Both the position numbers and the translations under genes were made by a program. 64,000 nucleotides of DNA from Prunus persica. Taxonomy: Eukaryota; Streptophyta; Magnoliopsida; Rosales; Rosaceae. Positions 35,514-47,300 of this stretch are shown one piece after another. A model generated the notes under the pieces. It was not told the origin of the DNA and made no database searches. It was given only the letters and a program-made list of their open reading frames with translations. How positions within the stretch are numbered: the first letter of the stretch is position 1; each line of letters starts with the position of its first letter. The stretch lies in NCBI RefSeq assembly GCF_000346465.2, contig NC_034009.1:38494844-38558843 (forward strand), in the 5' to 3' direction.

Positions 35514-37867
35514 TTAATATGATAATGAAACGTAATTTGATTTTTAAATAGTATCCAATTTGAATGGGAAATTATATATGGAAATGTTGTGTTACGAAAT
35601 GAAATTTGGGTACTTGTCCTAATTTGGGATAATTTCTTTTCTTTTTGGTTTTTGAACTCATTTATATATTAGCATGTATGGCTACATTCAATAGGTATAC
35701 CTATATATTTATGGGATATAAACTCATTGCATTCAGTCATATTCTGGCTAAATTTGCTAAAAAAACATGAACCATGTCAAATTGAATGCAATTTTTTTTC
35801 AATGGATATGGAATCACTACATGCAAGGAATGAATCATTCGAAATTTATTGTCTAAATTCTGACATACATAAATTGTGACGGTTTAAACAAACAATTTCA
35901 CCTTATAATGACATCTAAATTCATGATTTGAAATCTCTCCATTCAAATTTAAATTTCTTTAAAATATTAAAAGCAAAAATATCATTAAATTGATAGCTAA
36001 TACGTATCTCATGCTCCTTAACAAAATGTAAATTAACTCCACATGGGTTAGTTTCAAATTGAAACTTTACCTTTTTTTAAGTGCATATATTTCTTCTAGT
36101 CCACACCGACCTTTCTTTTATTTTTATATTTTTGAAGGTCAAATTAGTAGTAACTGGGAAAGCCTCCACCACACAACGAGTCTATGACCTTGTGAACGAG
36201 ATGGGCTTCTTTGAATTCAATTGCCGTATCCCGTCTTGCACGAGGCAGGGCCATACATACACATGGCTTTTGGAAGATCACTCCGTCCCGCCGCCGTTAT
36301 CGGCTTTTTCTCAAACAGTTGGTGTGCATTTTTTTTTTTGAGTCGAATTGTTTTTGTGTGGTGTGGCATGGGAGAGATTTCAAGGGCTAATTGACCCTTA
36401 ATCAGGTGGGACCCACATCTGGAAATGTATACCGGGCGAAACGTCAAAGTCTGAGTCGCCTAGCACATATAACTACAACTGCCACGGTAAACTTTTTGAC
36501 CTCATGTTTGTTTAGCATATCTGTTTATATTAATTGTGTTTTAGTTTATACACAAGTCTAGGGTTTTCTTGTTCCATTGAAAATGTGATCATCTTTAAGT
36601 TTGAAAATGATAACTGTTTGTATTATATTACAAATTAACTCTTTATCGGGTCAATGAAAGTTTCGTTGAAATTAATTATATGAGTAAGCATTGCGTGATC
36701 GTAATACCATCACTAACTAAATTTTCTAAACATCGATGATTTGTGTTAATTGAGTGAGGTACATAATCATAAATCATAATAGAGATTAAGACTTCTGTTC
36801 CTTGGCGTGATGCTTTTGTAGTCCGACTTTTTTGTAAGACTAATCAAACTTCATTGGAATATTAAACATTTGAAATTGAGCACTACAAATACTTTTCTTT
36901 TTAAAGAACGTACTCAAAAGATAAAACTAAAAGAAAATAGAAGATATAACTCATGTGGTACCCAAACTTCAGGGGCACAAAGAATATTAAGAGGTTTGGT
37001 CAAAATAATACAACCCATATACATGTCACATAACTCATGGATAGAGAAGAACCCTCTAAACTTTTTCTTTTTAGGCTTCTTAGGATCATTCGAGACGTAA
37101 TTTGAATAGAATTATACTTAAGTTGACTAAATAATCTCATATTATATGGAACTTAAATAGTATATTTGAATAACACATTTACAAAAATAACTCATTCAAA
37201 ACACAAATAGGAAAATTTATGTATGTATCAAACTGTAATTGACAAATAACACGTAATGTGACTGTCAGACCAAGAAATTTATCATTCCATACGAAAGAGG
37301 TAGGAAATTGCATTTGGATAGTCTCATTTATGTAGAGTAGTTAAATTGATGATGATGATGCTAAGCTAATTGAGAGGGACTTACTTTATTATGACAATGA
37401 GAAAGAAGCAACGTCTGATGGACATTAACAAGAAGCCTCCTAATGACTTTCATCACCTCCTGCCTTGTATGTTAGTACCTAATTTGCAGTCTTTCTCCCC
37501 TAATTTACGTCCATTTGGGCAAATGATAGGAAATATATATATATATATATATATATATTTATCTTAATAATATTGTTTTATTTTCTAATGGCTCAATGAG
37601 TCATTGGAAATTTGGAACATCATGCCAAAAAAGAAGAAGGGAGCATTGTACTTCACGTCTGTACTGTAAAAAAGAATGTGGACCGTAATACAAGGAACTT
37701 TCCAATTGAAAAAGAAAAAAAAAATCAGTTTGCAATTCAATTGAATTGGAAAATTTCTTATTTTACAATATGAAAGCTAGACCCACCTGTATTATATTCA
37801 TGCATATAGCTTTACTGAATGGTATTTTATGCAAGATGATCCAGTTTAAACATCATCTAATTGCGCT

Positions 37868-37990
37868 AGTTGGGTATATCTCAGTTGGTTAAGCTCTTTC
37901 ACTTTCATTTATGTGGACAAATGTTTGAAATCTCCGACACCCAATGAATATTGCTGTAAACCCCTCCCCAATCGCTTGTATAACAACAAA
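37868..37990 (+). mobile_element. tRNA-derived SINE-like element
   Basis: The head gttgggtatatctcagttgg matches a pol III A box, and atgtttgaaatctcc a B box about 45 bases on. The end is ccccaatcgcttgtataaca followed by acaaaa, close to the end of the copy at 43771-43892. There is no tRNA cloverleaf, so it is not a tRNA gene. Confidence 0.6.
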
Positions 37991-38352
37991 ATAGCATCTT
38001 TTTCACCCACCACCCTGTTATATAGGTTTATTCAAGAACATTATGCAAAAATGTTTAGGGAAAAAATTGGCCCAAGGTTTTGGTTCCATAGGGCCTACCT
38101 CCCTCATTTAGGTTCCTTCAAAGTTGAAATGAAGACATTTAGGACCAATGAGGAGGAGTTATTATTAACATAGAAATCAAAGTACAGACAACGATGAGAG
38201 AAAGAAAGGTAGAGAGCAAAGATGCCATGAGAATAATTGTTGCTGTTGCTAAAGATGAAGGCCTATGACCTCCAATTTTATTGGCACCAATGCTTTTTTG
38301 CACGTCACTAGCTAGGAAGAAGATTCTTAAGAATAGTATAGGCTGTCCAAAT

Positions 38353-38355
<3 letters not shown>

Positions 38356-38396
<41 letters not shown>
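38356..38396. repeat. (AG)n microsatellite
   Basis: A pure AG/GA tract of 41 bases, with a shorter GA tract about 40 bases further on. No gene is attached. Confidence 0.95.
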
Positions 38397-38398
<2 letters not shown>

Positions 38399-40964
38399 TC
38401 TTTTTATTTTTTTTATTTTTTTATAATAAAAACAAAAGAGAGAGAGAGTCTTTGACATCAATAATTTTAAGTACTACGATCCCTAAATTGCAAAGTGTTT
38501 TACCAAGAAATGAGCAATGTTCTTGGTGTTGTACGGCAGAAATAATGGAAGTCCCCACATTTAACTATTCTGTGAAGGTGATGGGGATTAGACAACCCAC
38601 TTGCTAAGTGGGTTGAGCATTTTATGAGTATTCTTCTGACCTCCTCTCCAACTTCCTACCTTCACTTTTCAAAATTATTTCTTGGTTCGTGGTTTTACCT
38701 TTCTCAGAAAGTTCTTACATGCTATTATTTTATCAATAGTGTCGATTATAAAATTTGAACTCAATCTCATTTTTCATCTAATAAAATTATGATCAAGTAG
38801 CACCAGACCAAATCGTTAGAACCTCCATAGAAATACACACAAATTTGAATTTCGGGACATAATTTTTTGAACTTATTAATTAAAATATTTTTAAAATTTT
38901 ATTGTGTGGCTGTCCTAGTTGGAAACTTGTGTTCGAAATCCAATGAAGACCTAGATCCACAGTGGCCCTCTCCTTAGGACATGTATTGATTGTGATGTAG
39001 CCAAATCCAATTTGGGGTCCTCATATCCTGAATTTGACTTTGTAATAGGACTCATTGAGAATTTTACATATAAATTAATTAAATTTTATATAGTTTCCAA
39101 ATATTAAAAGTGTGCTCCTAATAAAGTGCATAGAGATGTTGAAACTAGTTAGATTTCATTTTCATAAAGATTACATGATTCACCCATTTCATATTTTAGA
39201 TTATGCTCAAACAAAAGAAGCAAAGAAAACATAAATGAATTATTTGGGCACAAAGCATCTCCTTACCCATATGCACTTATATGTGTTGTATAGAAATATT
39301 TTACACCATGAGAAGGCCACCCAAAGTATGACAACACATTGAAGAAGATAAAAATGAAGTTGGGTATGCATGATGGGTCACATGGATCAATATGAGACAC
39401 AAACTAAAGTTGTCCTTGTAACTGATTGATTATAGGTAGGCACAATAGGAGGTGGGAAGAGAGTGCACATGTAAAGCATTTTGTTCTATTTGGAAAAGAA
39501 AAGGCTAAGCTCATGAAATTGTTCTCCAATAAGTTTCCAGATAGTAGGTTACAAAATTAAACACAAGGGCACCTAAACCTAGTGGTGGAGGGTTCTTGGC
39601 ATGTGAAGTTGTCACAAGCTCAAAGAAAGTTGTATGCAAAACAAGGCTGGCTACATTGAAGATGACCATTGCCTGTGAACCAACCTTTTTGTTATCTTGT
39701 AAGAATCTAATCCTAACAAAATGGTGGAGAGAGAGAGAGAGAGAGAGTTGGGGGAAAGTCATGAGAGCCATGATTTTTGCTTGGAGAGTCCACAAAAAAA
39801 CCCACTAAAGATAAAAAGTGGAGGATTTGTTTAGGCTTTTTCTCTCTAGTGGGAAAGTGGGGGTGAAAAAGATGGGCATGGGCATTAGTCCTTTTAGGTT
39901 GAGGTCCCAATTTTGAAGCAGAATCAGCATAAAAAATTGTAATCTAGCATAAGTAGAAACCTACAACAAAGGAAAAAGACCCACGAGGGTTCTGTTTCTT
40001 TGCATGTGAAAGGCACTAATTGCTCCATAAAATGAAGTGTCTCTTATTTTGCTCAAGATAGAGTCCATTCATTTTTTTGCTCCTGCCTCATTGGCTACTT
40101 ATAGCCTTTTGCCTTCATATCTATCCTTCATATATATATATATATGATGAGTTATGTCATCCAATTTTGCTTCACTATCTTGCCAACCATCCATTTTCTT
40201 CTCCGCCCATCTATAATTTTAGGCCTATTTCTCTGTCCTTTTTTCAATTTCTCTTCAAAACCTATGATGATGTTATGGTGCTCTCCATCTGTTAAAATTT
40301 CCAGCTCAATTAGCAATGAACCAAAACGAAAAGTGACCCACTTGACCATCTCATGTCAAAATTTGTATGAGAGGAGGAGCTCATTATGCATGCTTAGATG
40401 TTTGAAGATATCTTCTTGGCTTGTGCCGCCTATGATCCTGGAAAAATGCATATTCAAACCCAATAAATAATTTTTACTCTTTTGTTGATGACCATGTTAT
40501 CAAGACTTCGCTTGGTACTTCTTGTTTGAAACCGTGGGGAAACCAGAATAAAAATGAGAACGTCTATATAAATTGGCTGTATAAAGTCAGACCAAAAAGG
40601 ATAAAAAAGGAAAAAACCCGGCTATATAAAGATTTTGAATTGCAAGACAATTTGTTCGTTGTTGACTTGTTGCCCAACCCAATTCTAAAAGCCCTGCTAA
40701 AAGTTCCGAAAGCCCAACTCCAATATGATGATTAATTTTGTCGAAATCCACCAAATACAAAATATAGATACTAGAATTAGCAAAATGGGAATTCCAAAAA
40801 AATTAAGCGTCAACACCTCGAGGATTTACAAAAGTGTAGGAAGCAACAGAATTTCAGCAACAATGGATTCAAATATCAGGATCATAAACTGTAACCCGGA
40901 CTCCATCTTCCTTCAGGCAGTAAAACATCATAAATCGGTTGTTCCGCCAGCCAGAATGTCCAAA

Positions 40965-43561
40965 TCAACTTTCAACCATCGGTTCGGGGTCAGATGGTTC
41001 CGTGAGAGATGGCTGTGTGAGAGATTTGTTGGATTGACGTACAGAATTGAAAAGAATGTCCTTGATAACCTACGCAAAAACAGATAAGAGCAACTTTGTT
41101 AATAACGGACAAGAAAACTAATTGTTGTTGCAAAAACCTTCTGCTCAGAGCACACATAGGGTATATGAAGATCGGCAAAGCCAGGGCTACCTGTGACATC
41201 AGACCGTGCACCTGCTCGACAGTTATCTTTGCACTGTCACGAGTAATTTTGGCAAGTTGTGATTCTTCCTGCAATTCATGAAGCCATTGAAATTATAGAC
41301 TCAAATAAATTACCAGCAAAAGAGGTAACCAGCAACATGAAATGTTAAACAATAATAAGATACCAAAACAAATTATAATATAGTAACATCTTCCTCTTAA
41401 TCCCAACTCTGTCCTACATAGAAATGAAATCACCAGGTATGCATTTCCAAGGTCACCTGGATCTAAATGGCCTGTCTACGGGACCAAGTGGGACCCACCT
41501 AAAAGGACAGGAGAAGAAAAGATATTTGCACAATACTGCTAAATAGTTGAATCTGTAGGAAAACAATTTTTTTTTCCTTTAACGAGTGGAAACCAAACAT
41601 AAATGCAAGTGATTCTCAGGGTGGGAAAATAATTGCGTCTTTTATCTTTCTGTTTTCTTCTTGATATATCCACATATTTATCAGTTTTCATGAAAGAGAG
41701 AAAAGAACAGAACTGAATGACACCATGTTCACACTTCAATGGACATCTACAAGCATAGCCACATAGAATGATGAAATTTTAAAGGTGTGTTTTATCCATA
41801 CGATTTGTCAGCCCTAACCTTCTCTACCTCTATATGGGTAACAGTTCCCTCTTAGCAGTTCCTAAATATATGAATCACAAACCATTTTATTGACAGCTCT
41901 TCTTCTAAATCAAACGAGAGAGAGAGAGAGAGAGAGAGTAGGGGGGAGTGACATTTACCTCCTTCTTTCTTTGTGGGGGAGTTATTAATGGCCCAAAGCG
42001 AGAATGAGACAAATGATTTTCTGCTTGCTCCAGTTTTTCAGCTGACATGATACAAGGGAGACAACTTAATATTCAGTAAAATAATATATCCATATAATAC
42101 GAGGATGACGGATGGAAATACTTGAATAGGCAATATGCAACAGGTAAGAAAGTACCTAGATCAGAAATTTGTCCAGCAACATAATCTCCATTGCCCAATA
42201 AAGGTGAGGAAGAAAGAGTATTCACCCAATACTTGTTCCAAAGAAGATCCAAGAGGTGGCAGTCAAGAGAAGACTTGAAATAAGTGATATCCAGAGAATA
42301 ATACTGCATAAACAAATACAAATGAGTTTCAGAGACTAACAAACTAAAGTTTCACAAAAGAACCATAGGATAAAAACATAATAACCTGTTTACAGTGCAC
42401 ACCAAAGTCCTCAATTTTGTTCAGAGGAATGGTCTGATACTCGGACACAGGGTCATCTGGAGGCTTATATCCTTCTGGGTATGTCCTGAATGCACCGATG
42501 TCAACCTTTCCAGCTGACACTGTCCGAGTTGGATCAATAACAACAGCCAAAAAGGGCTCCTGAAATTGCTGGTTTAGCATCTGTGTGGAAACATCAATAC
42601 CCGAAAGCCAGCATCCATAACCAGGATGAGAATGGTACCACCCAACCACATTCTCCAACCGCCCTGCCTATACCATAACATACTCTGTAAGAGGATTAAC
42701 CTTGAAAAAAACAGAATTAATACATGGGACTCTAATAGAAGAATTCTACCCTACAAAAATACAACAAAGACTTTGAGAAATTATACTTATCACATTTTGC
42801 CCCACTAGAATCCTAGCAACTATGTACAAAAGAGGGTTAGATAGACACTGTATTCAATGCAATAGTTTGTTCACAAGCCAGCTCTTTCCTATTACTCATA
42901 AACCAAACAGTGTCTCTATACAGCCACCCCAAGAAAATGGCCAAAAGAGAAACAGACATTAGGGATTTTTAAGAGTGGCATTAAGGTCTTTTACATCATA
43001 TTGAACAATTTTCGCCAATGCAGCAATTCCATGACGCAATAACCCAACCGCAACAGCAAATTAGGGTTTCTCAAAGGCCTCAAATTCATCCCCAAACCAT
43101 TAATAATTATAACAACAAATTACAAGAACGAAGAAAATATGAAAAGAAGCAGAGACCTGCTTGTTGGTCTGGGAATAGTCCACCATGTACTCATAGGCAT
43201 CGGCCTGAGCATTAACCCTAGTCTCAGTCCCTTCAACAGGCAAAGCAAAAGCGTCCATGACGATAATGGCGTCCCCGTCCGTCTTGCCCTGCATGAGGCC
43301 CATGACCTCGATGGTCCCACCGGAACGGGCGTGTACGACCATCTTCAAGAGCGCGAGGGCGGAGATCTTGACGCGCTTGAAGTAGTGGGGGTCGTTGGTC
43401 CAGGGCTTCTCTTGCTGGAACTTGGCCTGCGCCGCCTCGTCGTAGTAGAATATGGCGTCGGCCGACGGGTCCGCCTTCGACTTCGCCACGCTCGGAGGCG
43501 TGTCCATGGGGATTATGTTGTTCTCTAGCTCCCATGTCTGCTGGGCTATTTGCGCGTCCAT
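40965..43561 (-). CDS. CSN5: COP9 signalosome subunit 5 (JAMM deneddylase)
   Basis: Catalytic subunit of the COP9 signalosome, 366 residues, which removes NEDD8/RUB1 from cullins and so controls cullin-RING ubiquitin ligases. Exons (minus strand): 43561-43157, 42667-42386, 42303-42156, 42041-41959, 41268-41191 and 41069-40965, with consistent phases. The MPN+ domain (about 60-200) carries the full JAMM zinc site: Glu85 ([11 protein letters not shown]), His147 and His149 ([12 protein letters not shown]), Ser157 and Asp160. The C-terminal helices ([14 protein letters not shown], then [20 protein letters not shown]) and the terminal [20 protein letters not shown] are typical of plant CSN5A/CSN5B. 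Length equals the family norm. A SINE lies about 210 bases upstream of the ATG. A pure GA tract sits in intron 4 (about 41916-41938). Confidence 0.98.
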
Positions 43562-44300
43562 GGTGTTTGTGAAATTGACTCTAAGACACTATTCGTTCTC
43601 TTTGATGCAATGTACCAGTGTGACCGACTCTGCGTAATCGAGTGAAATCGATTTCCACTAAGGAAATAAAAATAATAAATTGCCACTGGGCTGGGTTTTG
43701 GGATCTATCGGAGAAGATAAAGCCCAATGGGCTGTAGCTATTATCCATTAGCATGTCAAAAGAGCAAAATATAATTTTTTTTATTTTTTTATTTTATACA
43801 AGCGATATTTGAAGGAAGAATGAATCAAACTTAGGACTTCAAGTGCAAGAGTAAATGGTAAATGCTTTTAACCACTTGAGCTAATAAGCCCCTTACATTT
43901 TTGTTTTATCTTTGTAGAGCAAAAGAAAATATGTTATCATATATTTCATCATTTTATTTTTTTAATAATTAAAACTTGTTTAGGAGTACTTTCGGAACTG
44001 CTAAAAGCACTTGTCTTACAAGAACGATGTTTGGCAAAAATTATAAGAGTGCTTTGCATGGGACTTAATGTCAACATATCGGGCATGCTCAAACAGATGG
44101 TTTTCACAATTCCAATCAATTTGGAAAATTCTCTACAATTTCCTTTCAAGTCTAGCTAAACGTAGACTAAAATCCCAAAAAAAAAAATTCCCAACAGTAG
44201 TTCCTACCTTGTTAACATAAATAAAAAAAATTGGCAAATTACAAAGGCTAGAATACAATAAATTATACAGTAAGGTACAAAAGCCACAATTCATTCAGTG
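43562..44300. other. Spacer between KAKU4-like 3' end and CSN5 start
   Basis: Only about 740 bases separate the two tandem minus-strand genes, so this must contain the CSN5 promoter and leader plus the 3'UTR of the KAKU4-like gene. A SINE occupies 43771-43892. No coding exon. Confidence 0.6.
43771..43892 (-). mobile_element. tRNA-derived SINE, minus strand
   Basis: Read on the minus strand it starts ggcttattagctcaagtggt (A box tagctcaagtgg), has cctaagtttgattcattctt (B box), and ends caaatatcgcttgtataaaa followed by an A-rich tail. Head, internal boxes, end and length (about 120 bp) make a good SINE. It lies in the CSN5 upstream region in the same orientation as CSN5. Confidence 0.75.
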
Positions 44301-47300
44301 TCATTTGCCCCGTGACCTGCCTCTCCTGTTGTATCTGCTGAGTCTCTTTCCCTTCTGCTTCTCAACGACGGGGGTGCTTTTTGAATTCGGCTGGGTCAGC
44401 TCCTGTGAAAAATATTCATCGGCCATACTAGAGCTGTTTTGGGAGCCAGTGGTAACAAAATCGTTGTCCTTTGTGACATCCATATAATTTTCAATCGATT
44501 CGGGTACCTCAATACTAGCTTCACTCAAAGGCACGCCGTCATTTTCCTTTGTTCCATCAACATCATTTTCATTTTTATTGGCGACCTCGACAGTAGCATT
44601 GTTGAAAAACTCATGGGCTTCTTCCTCCACAGTGAGATCTACAGCTACCTTCTCATGGCTTGAGGTGACTGGATTAGTTTCCCCATTAAGTATAGGGTTT
44701 TCTTCTATACCCAAGTCTGGTGCGGACAAACTGAAACACAGGAAACCAGTTCACTAAAAAATTTATGTAGATGATGCAGCACTAAAGCAATGGCATCAAC
44801 AACCGCTTACCTAGCTACCGAAGAAGGGAAACCATTTGTGGTATAAGCACTTCTTGATCCAGTCACTTCTCCAGTTGTTGAACAGGTTATGTCATGTAAT
44901 TTTGAATCTCCAACTGATAAGTAAATCGAGGTTAGTCAGTAAATCTAACTCTTCTGCCACAAAAATGTGCTCGAGTATAAATCATGCAGCAGAAGGGTAA
45001 AAGGGAATTTACCTTCTGAGGTTCCTCCTATGTCTGTGTTTCGCTGTTCAGTCCAATTAGAGTTCTTCTGCCCGCCAAAATCACCAGCAACAGTATCACT
45101 GTGACATACAAGGGGAAATAGATGTTATAAGCCAAAACAATTACGGACCTAATCAAGGGGCAAAAGAAAAAAAGAGGGGCTTAGGGAAAGATCAAAATCA
45201 CAATCCAAACCAGTGCAGCACAGATGCTAGAAAATGGATTCTCAACTATTTCTTTCCCACTTTAAAGTTTTATTTAGAACCATTCCTTAAACACAAAAGC
45301 AAAACAATGAGTTTGATGTTACCAGACAAGTTTGCCATGCCTTATCATATTGAGATCAGAGACAGATATGACACCTTTAAGTAAACTGCAAATGGACATG
45401 CATAACCAACATCGTTAAGTAAGCTACAAACTGACATTCATACATAAACTTGTAATTAGAGGACACCTGTATTCTAATGACCATTTTGTGTATGCGTTGA
45501 ATGATTTGTAAAAATGCTACAGGAATTAGTTAACGGAAGTTTTGGTTGACTAATTAAGCTACCATTGTGGGAAAGGGATAACCTGGGAGCAGTCTTCATA
45601 TCTTCAGATGCCTTAAGTCGCTGTCCAGTGGTTAACACCCCTTCTAAGGCATTCTGAGAACCTATTAGATGGACAAACTTTGTCATTAGAAAATCAACTA
45701 GAATATATAGTATTGATATGAATGTGTGTATGTGTGTGCTTGTGGGCACATCTGTGCAGCAGAAACAAATAATCCATCTGAATCACCGTCAACAAAAGAT
45801 AAAAGTGGAAATTACAAGCACCTCCTTTTCCATCAATTGCAGCGACATCTGAATCCTTCATAAAAAGAAAATAAGAGGTTATAACAAGAATCTGGTAGCT
45901 CAGAGTCTTCATCAAAACTCATTTTGAAAGATGGAAAGAAAAAGTATGTATAATAGGCTATACTCAAATTCTTGGGAACCTGATTTTGTTCGGAACTGAT
46001 AATAGCCGGAAGTGGCAAAGCTTCTTTCTGCAACTCGTACTGTGTCTTCTCCGAAACTGAGAGAGCAGAAAATAAGGTTCCATGTCATAGATTTCCTATA
46101 TTTTAGTTTTCCTATTTTCTAAAAATTAAAGGGGAGTGTTAATATCATTTCAGTAGGGGAGTACTATCAATAAAATGAGATAAAAAACTAAGGGAGGAGA
46201 GCAGGATGACTATTTTGGAAGGCTAATAACAGCTCTGATACAATATAAATATATGCAATATATTCATAAACTGATGACAATAGAGTATTGGACTAAACTA
46301 ACAGACTTAGTTCAACCCAGTAAAGAAAACATACCATTGGAGCCATAGGACGTAGTTACTCCAGAGGACAAGTTCATGTTTGCACCTATGGAATTCTTAG
46401 AATTGTGAATTTTATCTCCCATTTCAACTTCTTGTTTTCCATCCACCAAATAACCCGAGGTACTTCTATTTCCTAAAGTAGATGCAGACCAATCAATTCT
46501 TGTTGAAGGTAGGGACCTCAGCAATTCTTCTGTTGCCTTCGATCGCACTCTTCGTATTTCATCCTGGATATTCCAGGACCCAGTGGCACGGGAGTCCCTT
46601 TTCAGCTGCATTGAAATTTCAGAATGCACAATCAGAATATCAATAAAGAGAATACCTCTACATTTCTCTCTACCAATCCAAAAGATATTTCCTCATTTAT
46701 GTTTCACACTTAAAACAAAGAAAACAGAAAGAATGCGTCAACAACTTCCCACAGTTACTAAAAGAAGAAAGAAACATATGTGGTTCAACATCAACCTCCA
46801 ATGTGTTATTTGTTAGTCTGCATTAACTGTTAATAAATGGTCATTCTGCAGTTATATGAGAAAAAACTTCCTTTCAAGCTTCAACATGTACCCAGATGTG
46901 AGTGCCAATGCCTTGTCTTTGGACCCAACACATTGTCCTAACACACGGATGAGTCATTGTGGATCCACTCAACTCAATATTTATCCATTTAGGGTTAATG
47001 ATTAGCTTGTTTGCATCAATATTGAATCACAACCTTATTCAGGGGTTTCCCTGAATTTTACAACCATACAAGCTATAATTACTTGACCCAGCATACACTA
47101 CGGGTGGGCATTCAAACCGGAAAACCAAGCCATACACAACAAAACCTGACTTTTTTTAGTTACTACAAAATTCTAGACTTTCTCCATTAAATTTGCAGCT
47201 CACCCTTGCTTGCTGTTCATAGTTACACAGAACCATAAATACCAGAATTTCTCTAACCCGCATAATCCTGATTCAAGAAAAGTCATCATCTAATTGAAAT

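Larger units (their letters stand above)
30014..40964. other. 11-kb gene-poor, repeat-rich stretch
   Basis: I find no intact gene here. Contents: H+-ATPase upstream sequence to about 30.4 kb; (TA)n tracts at about 30561-30587, 30716-30732, 31577-31597, 34895-34912 and 37533-37558; (AG)n at 38356-38396; MITE-like elements at 30588-30711 and 33219-33364; a TTA-flanked element at 34062-35513 with a hAT fragment; SINE-like copies near 31015-31110, 31690-31800 and 37868-37990. An 86-codon plus-strand frame at 36081-36341 is unrecognised. The last few hundred bases should hold the CSN5 3'UTR. Confidence 0.6.

Noticed and set aside
37868..37990. Possible tRNA gene from the tctcagttggttaagctc motif
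   Set aside because: A and B boxes are present, but no cloverleaf or acceptor stem can be formed, and the end matches SINE copies elsewhere in the window.
43139..43528. 129-codon plus-strand frame opposite CSN5 exon 1
   Set aside because: It is an antisense shadow produced by the GC-rich first exon of CSN5; no independent evidence.
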